This document shows positions 1 to 8,203 of a stretch of DNA of 38,369 nt, piece by piece; the stretch's first letter is position 1, and each line of letters begins with the position of its first letter. Origin of the DNA: an uncultured Clostridia bacterium (lineage in GTDB: Bacteria > Bacillota > Clostridia > TANB77 > CAG-508); contig CALXME010000013.1 in the NCBI GenBank assembly GCA_944389395.1, positions 1-38,369 on the forward strand, given 5' to 3'. The notes below the pieces were generated by a model that was given only the letters and a program-made list of their open reading frames with translations, was not told the origin of the DNA and ran no database searches. The position numbers were made by a program, and so were the translations under genes.

Positions 1-27
1 TTTCACTGTTAACTCAACCTTTCTCAT
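1..27 (-). CDS. 5' end of a gene cut by the window edge
   Basis: Only the first nine codons are inside the window. They read MRKVELTVK from an ATG at 27-25 on the minus strand. A clean ribosome binding site (GGAGGT, plus-strand 32-37) lies four bases upstream, and a TATAAT-like box lies at plus 61-66. The opening MRKVEL is reminiscent of the start of some insertion-sequence transposases, but nine residues cannot decide this. The start is well supported; the function is not. Confidence 0.45.
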
Positions 28-181
28 TTGTACCTCCAATAAAAATGTAATAACTTTTGTATTATATAATTTTTTATCGAAAGTATCTATAATGTTTTTT
101 GGTTGAGACATTTTCTCAAATGATTTATTAAGACATTATCATAAATGAATCAGAGAGCCAAATTAGAATTCCGAAAAACTA

Positions 182-210
182 TTGACAAAATCATGGTTTT
201 TTGGTATCAT
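182..210 (+). promoter_or_regulatory. Promoter of the tRNA-Gly/tRNA-Cys unit
   Basis: TTGACA at 182-187, a 17-base spacer, and TATCAT at 205-210 (5 of 6 match to TATAAT). Transcription would start near 217, about 25 bases before the first tRNA. Confidence 0.7.
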
Positions 211-241
211 TTTAAATGCTTGATAATATAATGTAATGAAT

Positions 242-315
242 GCAGGTATAGTTTAATGGTAAAATAAAACCTTGCCAAGGTTTAGTTGCGGGTTCGATTC
301 CCACTACCTGCTCCA
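242..315 (+). tRNA. tRNA-Gly (anticodon GCC)
   Basis: The acceptor stem GCAGGTA (242-248) pairs with TACCTGC (305-311), followed by discriminator T and an encoded CCA (313-315). The D stem GTTT/AAAC and the anticodon arm around TTGCCAA give anticodon GCC. The T arm is GCGGG-TTCGATT-CCCAC, which leaves one C-A mismatch (289 with 303) where most glycine tRNAs are fully paired. It is followed six bases later by tRNA-Cys and probably shares its promoter and terminator. Confidence 0.93.
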
Positions 316-321
316 AAATAT

Positions 322-396
322 GGCGACATAGCCAAGTGGCTAAGGCACGAGTCTGCAAAACTCTGATCCCCGGTTCGAATCCGGGTGTCGCCTCCA
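322..396 (+). tRNA. tRNA-Cys (anticodon GCA)
   Basis: The acceptor stem GGCGACA pairs with TGTCGCC. The anticodon loop CTGCAAA carries GCA, the T arm CCCGG-TTCGAAT-CCGGG is perfect, and CCA is encoded at 394-396. It lies directly downstream of tRNA-Gly. The DNA after it changes to accessory content, so its 3' end is a candidate integration site, but no second att copy was found in the window. Confidence 0.95.
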
Positions 397-461
397 ATAT
401 TAATAATTTTAGACGGTTATTATAGAGTGTTACATAATATCATAGATAACCAAATTCACTG

Positions 462-496
462 AAAATACTGTCATTGAAAACAGTATTTTATTTTTA
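462..496 (+). terminator. Rho-independent terminator of the tRNA unit
   Basis: Perfect 10-bp stem (462-471 with 480-489, AAAATACTGT against ACAGTATTTT), 8-base loop, followed by a T-rich tail. Confidence 0.8.
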
Positions 497-540
497 TATC
501 TAACACAGATTATCATAGATTATTATAGAAGATTATGGGC

Positions 541-565
541 GTTGCAATAAAATTGCAGTAATTTT
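541..565 (+). repeat. 25-bp direct repeat, copy A
   Basis: Matches 1639-1663 at 24 of 25 positions. Each copy is itself two tandem halves of the form TTGCARTAAAA/TTGCAGTAATT. The two copies bracket 1.1 kb that holds the methyltransferase and the toxin-antitoxin locus. They could be recombinase arm sites or cassette ends; this is inference. Confidence 0.6.
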
Positions 566-586
566 TAGTAGTATGAGGGAAAAATT

Positions 587-1203
587 ATGGAAAAAAATAC
601 AATACTTTAGAATATTATAACAAAAATGCAAAAACATATTGTGAACAAACATTAGAGGGAAATATTCAAGAGAATTATGATAAATTTTTAAAACATTTGC
701 CTACTAGTGCATATATTTTAGACTTTGGTTGTGGTTCTGGAAGAGATAGTAAATATTTTTTAGAAAAGGGATATAAAGTTAAAGCAATAGATGGCTCAAT
801 AGAAATGTGCAAGTTAGCTAGCAAATATATAAATCAAGAAGTGACATGTATGAAATTTGAAGAATTGCAAGATATAAATACATATGATGGTATTTGGGCA
901 TGTTCTTCAATATTACATGTTGAAAAAGAAAATTTGCCTAATATTCTTAATAAAATGATAAATGCTTTAAAAGTTAATGGAATAATTTATACTTCTTTTA
1001 AAATAGGAGAAGGTTTTGAAATAAAAGAAGGAAAATATTATAACTATCTAACCAAAAATGAAATGATACAAATATTAAGAAATCTAAATATGAAGGTTAA
1101 ACTAATTGATTATTTTGAAACGCTACCAAGTACAAAGAGAATAGCTAAAAATACAATTTGGGGTAATTTTATTATAAAAAAGTTTGAAAAATCTTCTTTA
1201 TAA
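587..1203 (+). CDS. Class I SAM-dependent methyltransferase, frameshifted near its start
   Basis: The motif LDFGCGSGRDSKYFLEKGYK is the glycine-rich SAM-binding loop of class I (Rossmann) methyltransferases; the acceptor substrate cannot be told. In this frame the only start is a poor TTG at 697, which would remove the helix before motif I. Family-like sequence (LEYYNKNAKTYCEQ) continues upstream in the same frame and meets an ATG at 587 preceded by GAGGGA, but that ATG is one base out of frame. Adding one A to the seven-A run at 591-597 joins them as MEKKYNTLEYYNKNAK, about 206 residues. So the gene has either a one-base loss, a sequence error, or relies on slippage on the A run. It sits alone between the tRNAs and the toxin locus, in AT-rich accessory DNA. 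Confidence 0.75.
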
Positions 1204-1204
1204 T

Positions 1205-1233
1205 TTGACTTTTCCTATAAATCTGTGTATAAT
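1205..1233 (+). promoter_or_regulatory. Promoter of the antisense antitoxin RNA
   Basis: TTGACT (1205-1210), exact 17-base spacer, TATAAT (1228-1233). It begins just after the methyltransferase stop codon, and no plus-strand ORF with a ribosome binding site follows before the terminator at 1285-1325. Confidence 0.75.
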
Positions 1234-1239
1234 AAATAT

Positions 1240-1326
1240 AGGAAATGAGAAACCACAAAGTGGTCGCCGATATGAATTTTATTAAATAACCATTTACTCG
1301 ACCAAAAGCAGAATGGTTATTTTTTA
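1240..1326 (+). ncRNA. Putative type I antitoxin RNA (antisense to the toxin mRNA 3' region)
   Basis: A transcript of about 85 nt is bounded by the promoter at 1205-1233 and an intrinsic terminator: perfect 10-bp stem 1285-1294 with 1312-1321, then a T run. It carries a short 5' hairpin (CCAC-AAA-GTGG, 1253-1263). It converges on the toxin gene on the other strand, so it would pair with the 3' untranslated part of the toxin mRNA. This is the layout of the known TxpA/RatA and BsrG/SR4 pairs of Bacillus subtilis. The first bases ATAGGAAATGAGAA (1238-1251) recur inverted at 1531-1544, at the 5' end of the toxin mRNA. Confidence 0.65.
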
Positions 1327-1440
1327 TTGCCTATGCAGTAAATACACGATGAAGATGACTAAGGCAAAATTTATGATAGTTACTCCTACTAATCCAAAAA
1401 ATAGTAGTTTGATGATTGTTAATAATATTGTTTCTACCAT
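1324..1440 (-). CDS. Putative type I toxin, 38-residue hydrophobic peptide
   Basis: The peptide starts MVETILLTIIKLLFFGLV and ends IFIVYLLHRQ. It is almost wholly hydrophobic, with one Lys in the middle and a short basic/polar C-terminus, the shape of small membrane toxins such as BsrG (also 38 residues) and TxpA; no closer family is recognised. The ribosome binding site GGAGGTGG ends about six bases before the ATG. The mRNA starts near 1545 from its own promoter, giving a leader of about 100 nt. In that leader CCACCT (plus 1509-1514) is complementary to AGGTGG of the ribosome binding site (plus 1445-1450), so the start may be masked, as in other type I toxins. Its 3' end overlaps the antisense RNA. 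Toxicity is inferred from architecture only. Confidence 0.65.
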   Translation of the reverse strand: MVETILLTIIKLLFFGLVGVTIINFALVIFIVYLLHRQ

Positions 1441-1551
1441 AGCACCACCTCCGCTGTCAATCTCACAACAAATAGCTGTGGAACAAGTATGTATACATCA
1501 AAGAGTTAAGGTGGCAACCAACTCTGCTTATTCTCATTTCCTATGGTTTAC

Positions 1552-1580
1552 ACTATACTACATTTTTAGATAAAACACAA
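1552..1580 (-). promoter_or_regulatory. Promoter of the toxin mRNA
   Basis: On the minus strand: TTGTGT (plus 1575-1580), exact 17-base spacer, TATAGT (plus 1552-1557). The predicted 5' leader starts with the 14-base sequence shared, inverted, with the antitoxin RNA, followed by a hairpin (AGAGTT/AACTCT, plus 1502-1525). Confidence 0.65.
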
Positions 1581-1638
1581 GCAAACATAGTAAAAATTTA
1601 CAATTAATTTATAGTATTAATAGAATATAAGTTATATG

Positions 1639-1663
1639 GTTGCAGTAAAATTGCAGTAATTTT
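1639..1663 (+). repeat. 25-bp direct repeat, copy B
   Basis: Second copy of the repeat at 541-565 (24/25 identical). It lies between the toxin promoter and the next gene, so the pair brackets the methyltransferase plus toxin-antitoxin segment. Confidence 0.6.
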
Positions 1664-1706
1664 ATAAAAAATTAAACGTAGATTTGATAGAAAAGAGGTA
1701 ATATAT

Positions 1707-2117
1707 ATGAAAATACTAATTATATGTAGTAAAGCATTTTATAAAAATATTCCTATAATTAAACAAAAATTAGAAGAGTTTGGACATGAAATATCACTTC
1801 CAAATTCTTATAATAATCCTCAAGCAGAAAAAGAAAGTTGGGATTTAGGAGAAAAAGAGCATTCCGAATTTAAGGCAAGAATGTTTAAACAAAGTAAAGA
1901 AACTATTGAAAAAATGGATGCTGTATTAACTTTAAATTTTGATAAAAATGGACAAAAAAATTATATAGGTGGAGCGACATTTTTAGAGTTATATGAAGCA
2001 TTTATAAATAATAAAAAGATATACTTATATAATGATATACCCGAAGGAATGCTATATGATGAAATACAAGGCTTTTCACCAACAGTAATACATGGAAATA
2101 TAGACTTATTAAAATAA
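1707..2117 (+). CDS. Nucleoside 2-deoxyribosyltransferase-like protein
   Basis: 136 residues. It opens with a beta strand MKILIICS like nucleotide-handling Rossmann-type folds. The central block NYIGGATFLELYEAFINNKK resembles the motif of the nucleoside deoxyribosyltransferase-like superfamily, with a possible catalytic Glu in FLELYEA followed by a strand KKIYLYND. The end GFSPTVIHGNIDLL is characteristic of this group as I remember it. Members act on nucleosides, nucleotides or sugar-nucleotide-like ligands, and some are tied to defence or signalling. The start has AGAGG seven bases upstream. No partner gene is adjacent. Confidence 0.55.
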   Translation: MKILIICSKAFYKNIPIIKQKLEEFGHEISLPNSYNNPQAEKESWDLGEKEHSEFKARMFKQSKETIEKMDAVLTLNFDKNGQKNYIGGATFLELYEAFINNKKIYLYNDIPEGMLYDEIQGFSPTVIHGNIDLLK

Positions 2118-2175
2118 TAGTTCCTTAAATATTAAAATTTGATAGGAAGTAATTGTGAAATTTATGATGATTTTA

Positions 2176-2849
<674 letters not shown>

Positions 2850-2862
<13 letters not shown>

Positions 2863-3689
2863 TTAAAAAATTCATATTCTTCGCCTGAAGTTGTATAATT
2901 ATCATACAAATAACCTTTATAAATACCGCCATCATTTCCAGACAAATCAACATCCAATTTCATATTATATATAAACTTTTCATTTTGGTTATTCACAATA
3001 TTAATATTAAAACTAAGAGTATAATTAATATCTTGTAAATTCACATTAGCCTCTTGCAAAATCTTACCATTAAAAGAAACTGTGTTAGAACCCTCAGATA
3101 CAGCATAATCTGTCACAATATCTTTATTCATAAAACCAAGTGTAATAGGATTAGAACAATCAGTATAGAAAGTTGGGGTAGAATAATCATTAGATTCATT
3201 TTCAGAATTAGTATTCATCACATTAAAATCAATTCTACCATCAACAGGTTCTTGTAAATCTTTATACTTTGCAAAATCAAGGGCATTTTTATAATTAAGT
3301 AAAGGGTGACCAAGAGCTCCATTAACTTTAATTTGAATATTATCAATATATAATTGATTTACAGTATTTTCATTTGTTAGATCATAAATATAACTAGTAT
3401 TATCTAAGAAAATAGCAATATCTGTATATTGAGAAATATGTAAGCCTTGCAAAGCTTGAGTATCAGTTACATCAACAGCATTAGCGCTACTATAAAGCAT
3501 TACCTTGTGCACTTTAAAAACAGCATTTTCGTTACCCTCTGCAATTTTAACAACATTATCTGCAAATTTTTCCTTCATAAACTGTTTATATAAAATCACA
3601 TTATAACAAATAACTCCTAATACACATAAAATAACAAGTAAAATAGCTAAAATAATTTTAAATTTTCTTACATTCAGTTTTTTCATCAT
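2850..3689 (-). CDS. Membrane-anchored extracellular protein of unknown function
   Basis: 279 residues. An N-terminal basic stretch is followed by one membrane segment (about residues 11-30, IILAILLVILCVLGVICYNV) and then a polar, Asn-rich outer domain with many beta-like stretches. There is no lipobox and no family I recognise. It starts at the first of two ATGs with AGGAAGG upstream. It follows the glucosaminidase gene by 26 bases in the same direction and precedes the LRR fragment, so the three probably form one transcript for surface proteins. The C-terminus EEYEFFKAVK looks natural. Confidence 0.75.
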
Positions 3690-3715
3690 TAGAAAATCCT
3701 TCCTATAATTAAAGT

Positions 3716-5107
3716 TTAAAGTCTATTATATAGCATTTCCATATAAGAATATACTTTCTTATGCCAATCTTTATCACTAGCATATCTTGTATTAACACCA
3801 GCTAAAGTTGGACCATTATAATACCAAGCTGCAGCTGTTTCGCCATCATAAATCTTAGTTCCAGATGGATTTAAGTAATATTTTACTAAAGATTTAGCAA
3901 CTAATTCAATTCCATCTTTGTAATCTTCAAATTCATAAGAAGATTCATAAGGTGTACTATCATAAGAACCATACCCAAATAAATTTTTCTTTTCATTAGC
4001 AATTTGAGAAGTTCCCCAAGCGCTTTCGTGGATAGCCATTGAAGCTAAGAAAATACCATTAATATTATATTTTTTCTCTATATTATAAAATACTTCTGCA
4101 TTATTTTCAAAAATCTTATTTCTATCATTTGAAATTCCAGTAAAGATTTTTTGATAATCCTTTAAAGTTAGGCCACTAGGTTTATTTAATTCCATATCGA
4201 TATTTACTTTTAGTAAAATCCTTTGAATTCTATTTTTCTCAGGCATACTAGGAGTAACATAAGCAGAAGTTAAACTAGAAGTTGGCAAATATCCTTCTAA
4301 AGAATCAAAAGAAACTTTGCACCATTCTTCACTAGGTAATTCTAATAATTTAACATCTAAATTTTGTTTAATTTCAGCTAATTCTTTTCCCTCTTTATCT
4401 GGAGTTTCTCTTAAAGTAGAAGTAGAGGTTAAATAAACTGTATCGCCTATATGAATATGTAATTTTGCTAAGAAATCAGAAGTACCGATATCTAAAATTT
4501 TTGGAACAGGATCTTGAATACGTTCTTTACTTAAAATAATTTCTTCGATAAATTCTCCATTTTCATAAGTTTTGACTAAAGAAACATTTTCTTTTCCATT
4601 AGCACCTTCTTGAAGAACAACTTGTTCTCCTTTTGGAAGAGATGGATTTTGTTGTGTGTTAATTTCAAATTCAATTTCACGTTCTTCTGTTACTTGTTCT
4701 TTTACCTTTTCAAAGTTAGAATTTTCAGAAATAATTTTTTGCATATTAAGAGCTCTTCTATTAATTTCAAATTGATTTGCTTCAAAAGCTTCTACTTCTG
4801 GTTCTTCTGTTTCTTTTGCATAACTTTCTACGAAAGAAGTATTTTTTGGAAAAAGGGCAATGATAATAAGAAGTGTCACAATACAAGCAATAATCAAATT
4901 AGACAATTTAACACTTTTTCCGGTTATGTTATTATCACTAAAAGCGATAGAAGGAATTCTTCTTTTCTTTTTAGCTTTATTTGCTTTTTCAAATTCTTTT
5001 TGATATTCTATTTGTTTTTGAGGATTGCGTTGAATTTCTTGTAATTCTCTAAATACTTCGGATAAATTACGTCTTTCAGGTTGATTTAGATTTCTATCAT
5101 CTAACAC
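3716..5107 (-). CDS. G5/SH3b/glucosaminidase cell-wall hydrolase
   Basis: 463 residues in this order: a charged cytoplasmic N-terminus, one membrane segment near residues 69-86 (LSNLIIACIVTLLIIIALFP), a G5-like domain at about 135-210, an SH3b-like domain at about 220-285, and a C-terminal endo-beta-N-acetylglucosaminidase domain (about 345-463). The last carries FLASMAIHESAWGTSQIA with the likely catalytic Glu, then NLFGYG and the AAWYYNGPTLAGVNTRYASD segment. It should cleave peptidoglycan glycan strands outside the membrane while staying anchored. It starts at ATG 5107 behind GTGGGGG and is first in a minus-strand transcript with the next two genes. Its promoter carries a palindrome. Confidence 0.88.
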   Translation of the reverse strand: MLDDRNLNQPERRNLSEVFRELQEIQRNPQKQIEYQKEFEKANKAKKKRRIPSIAFSDNNITGKSVKLSNLIIACIVTLLIIIALFPKNTSFVESYAKETEEPEVEAFEANQFEINRRALNMQKIISENSNFEKVKEQVTEEREIEFEINTQQNPSLPKGEQVVLQEGANGKENVSLVKTYENGEFIEEIILSKERIQDPVPKILDIGTSDFLAKLHIHIGDTVYLTSTSTLRETPDKEGKELAEIKQNLDVKLLELPSEEWCKVSFDSLEGYLPTSSLTSAYVTPSMPEKNRIQRILLKVNIDMELNKPSGLTLKDYQKIFTGISNDRNKIFENNAEVFYNIEKKYNINGIFLASMAIHESAWGTSQIANEKKNLFGYGSYDSTPYESSYEFEDYKDGIELVAKSLVKYYLNPSGTKIYDGETAAAWYYNGPTLAGVNTRYASDKDWHKKVYSYMEMLYNRL

Positions 5108-5145
5108 AAAATATCCCCCACTTTCTTTTATAATTATCCATCACT

Positions 5146-5174
5146 ATTATACAATAATAGACAAAACTTGTCTA
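5146..5174 (-). promoter_or_regulatory. Promoter of the glucosaminidase operon with overlapping palindrome
   Basis: Minus-strand TAGACA (plus 5169-5174), 17-base spacer, TATAAT (plus 5146-5151). A 17-bp interrupted palindrome TAGACAAAACTTGTCTA (5158-5174) covers the -35 box and half the spacer, which is where a repressor operator would sit. Confidence 0.6.
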
Positions 5175-5245
5175 CCAAAAAAGACAAAAAAACAAAGAAT
5201 AGAAAATATTTCTAGTCATATTTACAAATTAGCATAAAAGATACC

Positions 5246-5339
5246 TAAAATTTAGCTCTATTAATATTTTTGTCAAAACCATATTCTGGGCGTAACAATC
5301 CGGGGCTTTGACTACCAATATTAATAAAGCTAAATTTTA
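5246..5339 (-). ncRNA. Unclassified structured element, copy 1
   Basis: Two 23-base arms (5246-5268 and 5317-5339) pair around a 48-base centre. The only mismatch is C-A on the plus strand but G-U on the minus strand, so the minus strand is the likely sense. The centre contains CCGGATTGTTACGC (minus) and an inner stem GTCAAA/TTTGAC. A second copy at 20751-20846 has the same arm and centre lengths, an invariant loop and compensatory changes in both stems. It lies between the divergent glucosaminidase and rnc promoters. A structured RNA or a REP/MITE-like mobile hairpin are both possible; I do not recognise a named family. Confidence 0.55.
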
Positions 5340-5371
5340 ATGATAAGTAGCAAGGATAAGAAAAAAACAGC

Positions 5372-5399
5372 TTGCAAAATTTGTAAAATAGTATATAAT
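5372..5399 (+). promoter_or_regulatory. rnc promoter
   Basis: TTGCAA (5372-5377), 16-base spacer, TATAAT (5394-5399). The ribosome binding site AAGGAGGTG follows at 5419-5427. Confidence 0.55.
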
Positions 5400-5432
5400 A
5401 GACATATATACAAAATGTAAGGAGGTGAATGA

Positions 5433-6101
5433 ATGGAAACAATAGAACAAAAAATAGGATATGAATTTCAAAATAAAGAACTACTAAAAAAAGCATTAAC
5501 ACATACTTCATATGCCTATGAGAAAAATGTAGAAAGTAACGAAAAATTAGAATATTTAGGAGATAGCATTTTAGAATTTATTACAAGCAAATATCTATAT
5601 TTTCATTATCCTAATTTAAAAGAAGGAGAAATGACTAAAGTTAGAGCAACAGTAGTTTGTGAAAAAAGCTTACACAAAATAGCAAAATTGCATGATTTTA
5701 GTGATTTCTTATATTTAGGAAAATCAGAACAGCTATCTGGCGGAAAAAATAGACCAGCCATTTTAGCAGATAGTGTAGAAGCGGTTATTGCAGCAATATA
5801 TTTAGATGGTGGAATAGAACAAGCAGAAAAATTTATTATAGAAAACCTAAGAAAAGAAATTGCAGAAGCAACAAAACATGTAGGAAGTAAAGACCATAAA
5901 ACCGTATTACAAGAAAAGTTACAAATACATGGAGATGTAAAAATAGAATATGAAATAACAAAAGAAACAGGACCAGACCATGACAAAAGTTTTGAAGCAC
6001 AAGTAAAATGTAATGGTAAGATATTAGCAAAAGGGACTGGGAAAAGCAAAAAAGAAGCAGAAATGCAAGCAGCTAAAAAAGCCTTAAATAATTTAAAATA
6101 A
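5433..6101 (+). CDS. rnc: Ribonuclease III
   Basis: 222 residues, normal for the family. The N-terminal endonuclease domain carries HTSYAYE and the signature NEKLEYLGDSILEFITS (metal-binding Glu and Asp). ADSVEAVIAAIYLDGG has the second acidic pair. The C-terminal double-stranded RNA-binding domain spans about 155-222 (ending GKSKKEAEMQAAKKALNNL). It cleaves double-stranded RNA in the cytoplasm, including rRNA precursors and sense-antisense duplexes, so it could act on the toxin/antitoxin duplex at 1.3 kb. ATG 5433 follows AAGGAGGTGAATGA; the ATG at 5429 is out of frame. The radical SAM gene follows after 15 bases, in one transcript. In many Clostridia smc comes next, but here smc is 28 kb away. 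Confidence 0.96.
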   Translation: METIEQKIGYEFQNKELLKKALTHTSYAYEKNVESNEKLEYLGDSILEFITSKYLYFHYPNLKEGEMTKVRATVVCEKSLHKIAKLHDFSDFLYLGKSEQLSGGKNRPAILADSVEAVIAAIYLDGGIEQAEKFIIENLRKEIAEATKHVGSKDHKTVLQEKLQIHGDVKIEYEITKETGPDHDKSFEAQVKCNGKILAKGTGKSKKEAEMQAAKKALNNLK

Positions 6102-6116
6102 AGAAGAGGTGAAACA

Positions 6117-7172
6117 ATGAAAAAACAATACATTATTCCCATTTTTGTACCACACCTAGGATGTCCAAATGATTGTATATTTTGCAATCAAAAATCCATA
6201 AGTGGGCAAACAGAGAACATGACAAAAGAAAAAGCTAAAAAAATAATAGAGGAATATTTAAAAAGTATTCCAACAAAAGAAGATGCTACCATAGAAATTG
6301 CATTTTATGGAGGAAGTTTCACTGCAATAGAACCAGAAAAACAAGAGGAACTTTTGCAAATTGCTTATGATTATATAAAACAAGGAAAAATAGAAAGTAT
6401 TCGCATTTCCACAAGACCAGATTGTATTAATAAAGAAATATTAAAAAGACTAAAAAAATATAAAGTAAAAACAATAGAACTTGGAGTACAATCTGCAAAT
6501 GACTATATATTAAATAGAGCAGGTAGAGGTCACAATTTTAATGATGTAAAAAAAGCTTCTAAAATGATTAGATGGAATGGTTTTCAATTAGGTCATCAAA
6601 TGATGGTAGGATTACCAGAAAGCACGAGAATAGATGAAATTAATACAGCCAAAGCATTAATAAAATTAAAGCCTAAAATGGTAAGAATATATCCTGTATT
6701 AGTAGTAAAAGGAACAAAATTAGAAAAAGAATATGAAGAAGGAAAATATCGACCATTACCATTAGTACAAGCAGTAGAAATTTGTAAGCAACTAGTAAGA
6801 ATGTTTGCAGACAAAAAAATTGATGTAATTAGAATAGGATTACAAAATACAGATGAAATTACAGACCCAAAAGGAGAAAAAAGTGAGGTGGTAGCAGGAC
6901 CATATCATCCAGCTTTTAGACAATTAGTAGAAGCTGGAATGTGGTATGATGCTATTGTCGAGAAAATTAAAAAATTGAATGTAAAAGTAAAAGAAGTAGA
7001 AGTAACAGTAAATCCAATAGATGCTAATAATGTCATTGGACATAAAAAAGAAAATGTCATTAAATTAAAAGATACTTATGATGTGGATTTGATTTTAAAA
7101 CAAGATGAGGAAATAAAACAAGGAAAATCTAAAATTGAAATCACAAAAACATATCAAGACTTTTTAGATTAA
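6117..7172 (+). CDS. Elp3-like radical SAM protein
   Basis: 351 residues. The radical SAM cluster motif is CPNDCIFC (CxxxCxxC, near residues 16-23), followed by AFYGGSFTAI (SAM-binding GGE-type motif) and the radical SAM core to about residue 250. The sequence then resembles the bacterial Elp3/COG1243 group but lacks a full acetyltransferase domain. Elp3-type enzymes act in tRNA wobble uridine modification; the role of this short form is not established. It is encoded directly behind rnc, a neighbourhood seen in many Firmicutes. ATG follows AGAGGTG. A long hairpin lies right after the stop. Confidence 0.85.
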   Translation: MKKQYIIPIFVPHLGCPNDCIFCNQKSISGQTENMTKEKAKKIIEEYLKSIPTKEDATIEIAFYGGSFTAIEPEKQEELLQIAYDYIKQGKIESIRISTRPDCINKEILKRLKKYKVKTIELGVQSANDYILNRAGRGHNFNDVKKASKMIRWNGFQLGHQMMVGLPESTRIDEINTAKALIKLKPKMVRIYPVLVVKGTKLEKEYEEGKYRPLPLVQAVEICKQLVRMFADKKIDVIRIGLQNTDEITDPKGEKSEVVAGPYHPAFRQLVEAGMWYDAIVEKIKKLNVKVKEVEVTVNPIDANNVIGHKKENVIKLKDTYDVDLILKQDEEIKQGKSKIEITKTYQDFLD

Positions 7173-7178
7173 TAGTAT

Positions 7179-7220
7179 AAAATCACCTAAATTACAAATA
7201 CTTGTAATAAAGGTGATTTT
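7179..7220 (+). promoter_or_regulatory. Long hairpin ending at the YitT start codon
   Basis: Outer stem 7179-7188 with 7211-7220 (AAAATCACCT/AGGTGATTTT) and inner stem ATTACAA/TTGTAAT with a 4-base loop. The 3' arm contains the ribosome binding site AAAGGTG and ends directly at ATG 7221. It can be the terminator of the rnc transcript (four T) and would mask translation of the next gene in read-through mRNA. Confidence 0.65.
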
Positions 7221-8084
7221 ATGCATTTAGAAGAAAAATATAATGGAAAGAGAATCGTCATAGAAATAGTAGGAACCATTCTGGGCTCTTTCATCATGGC
7301 TTTAGGAGTTTCTTTGTTTTTATTACCAAATCAATTATCTTCTGGTGGTTTAGCTGGTATTGCAACTATAACATATTATTTATTAAATATACCAATGGGA
7401 ACTGCTATTTTAGTGTTAAATATTCCGTTATTCATAATTGCAGTCTACAAATTAGGAAAAAGTTTTTTTATTAAATCTATTGTGGGAACAATTGCATTAT
7501 CTTATTTTATTGATATTTTAGATAAATTTCCCCCTTTAACAAATGATAGATTTTTAGCCTGCGTGTATGGAGGAATTCTCATGGGCTTAGGAACTGCTAT
7601 CTTACTTAAAGTTGATTCTTCCACAGGAGGAAGTGATTTAATTAGCCAATTAGCTAAAAGTTATAACCCAATGGTTAGAATGAGTAATATCATTACGATG
7701 ATTGATATCGCTATTATAACACTAAATGTCATTTCCTTTGGAGAAATAGAAATTGGACTGTATTCAGCAATTGCTATTTATTTAATGGGAAAAATGATAG
7801 ATGTTTTATTTGAAGGTATTTATTTTACCAAATTAGTCTTAATAATTTCTCATAAAAATGAAGCTATTGCAAAAGAAATTGGAGAAAAAATTCAAAGAGG
7901 AACAACGGGATTATTAGGAAAAGGAATGTATACACAAGAAGAGAAATTAGTATTAATGTGTGCAGCTTCTAGAGGAGATGTTGGGAGAGTAAAAATGGTA
8001 GCTAGAAAAATAGACCCAAGATGTTTTATTATCATTATGAATGCAAGAGAAGTTTTTGGATTAGGATTTAAAAAAATAGGATAA
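7221..8084 (+). CDS. YitT/DUF2179 family membrane protein
   Basis: 287 residues. Five or more hydrophobic segments in the first about 200 residues (for example IVGTILGSFIMALGVSLFLL) with NQLSSGGLAGIA and VDSSTGGSDLISQL match the YitT membrane part. The C-terminal soluble DUF2179 domain (about 205-287) contains RGTTGLLGKGMYT and ends in the family style AREVFGLGFK. Members are thought to be transporters; substrates are mostly unknown. The start codon abuts a hairpin that holds its ribosome binding site. The gene ends at a terminator, so it is probably a single-gene unit or a read-through of the rnc transcript. Confidence 0.9.
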   Translation: MHLEEKYNGKRIVIEIVGTILGSFIMALGVSLFLLPNQLSSGGLAGIATITYYLLNIPMGTAILVLNIPLFIIAVYKLGKSFFIKSIVGTIALSYFIDILDKFPPLTNDRFLACVYGGILMGLGTAILLKVDSSTGGSDLISQLAKSYNPMVRMSNIITMIDIAIITLNVISFGEIEIGLYSAIAIYLMGKMIDVLFEGIYFTKLVLIISHKNEAIAKEIGEKIQRGTTGLLGKGMYTQEEKLVLMCAASRGDVGRVKMVARKIDPRCFIIIMNAREVFGLGFKKIG

Positions 8085-8093
8085 TGTAAAAAC

Positions 8094-8129
8094 CTGTGAA
8101 TTGTAACAGAAATTCATAGCATTTTTTTT
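8094..8129 (+). terminator. Terminator after the YitT gene
   Basis: 9-bp stem (8094-8102 with 8111-8119, one G-U pair), 8-base loop, then eight T. Confidence 0.8.
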
Positions 8130-8203
8130 AATAAATTTCATTAAAAAAATAAAAATATATGATATAATAAAAGACAATAAAAATATATAAACAGGAGCAA
8201 AAA

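Noticed and set aside
587..1203. Treating the methyltransferase break as another CGGA case
   Set aside because: It requires an added base in an A run, not removal of a C before GGA.
1313..1573. 86-residue plus-strand ORF over the toxin locus
   Set aside because: It has no ribosome binding site, is opposite the 38-residue toxin frame with its strong ribosome binding site, and runs through the promoter and leader of the toxin.
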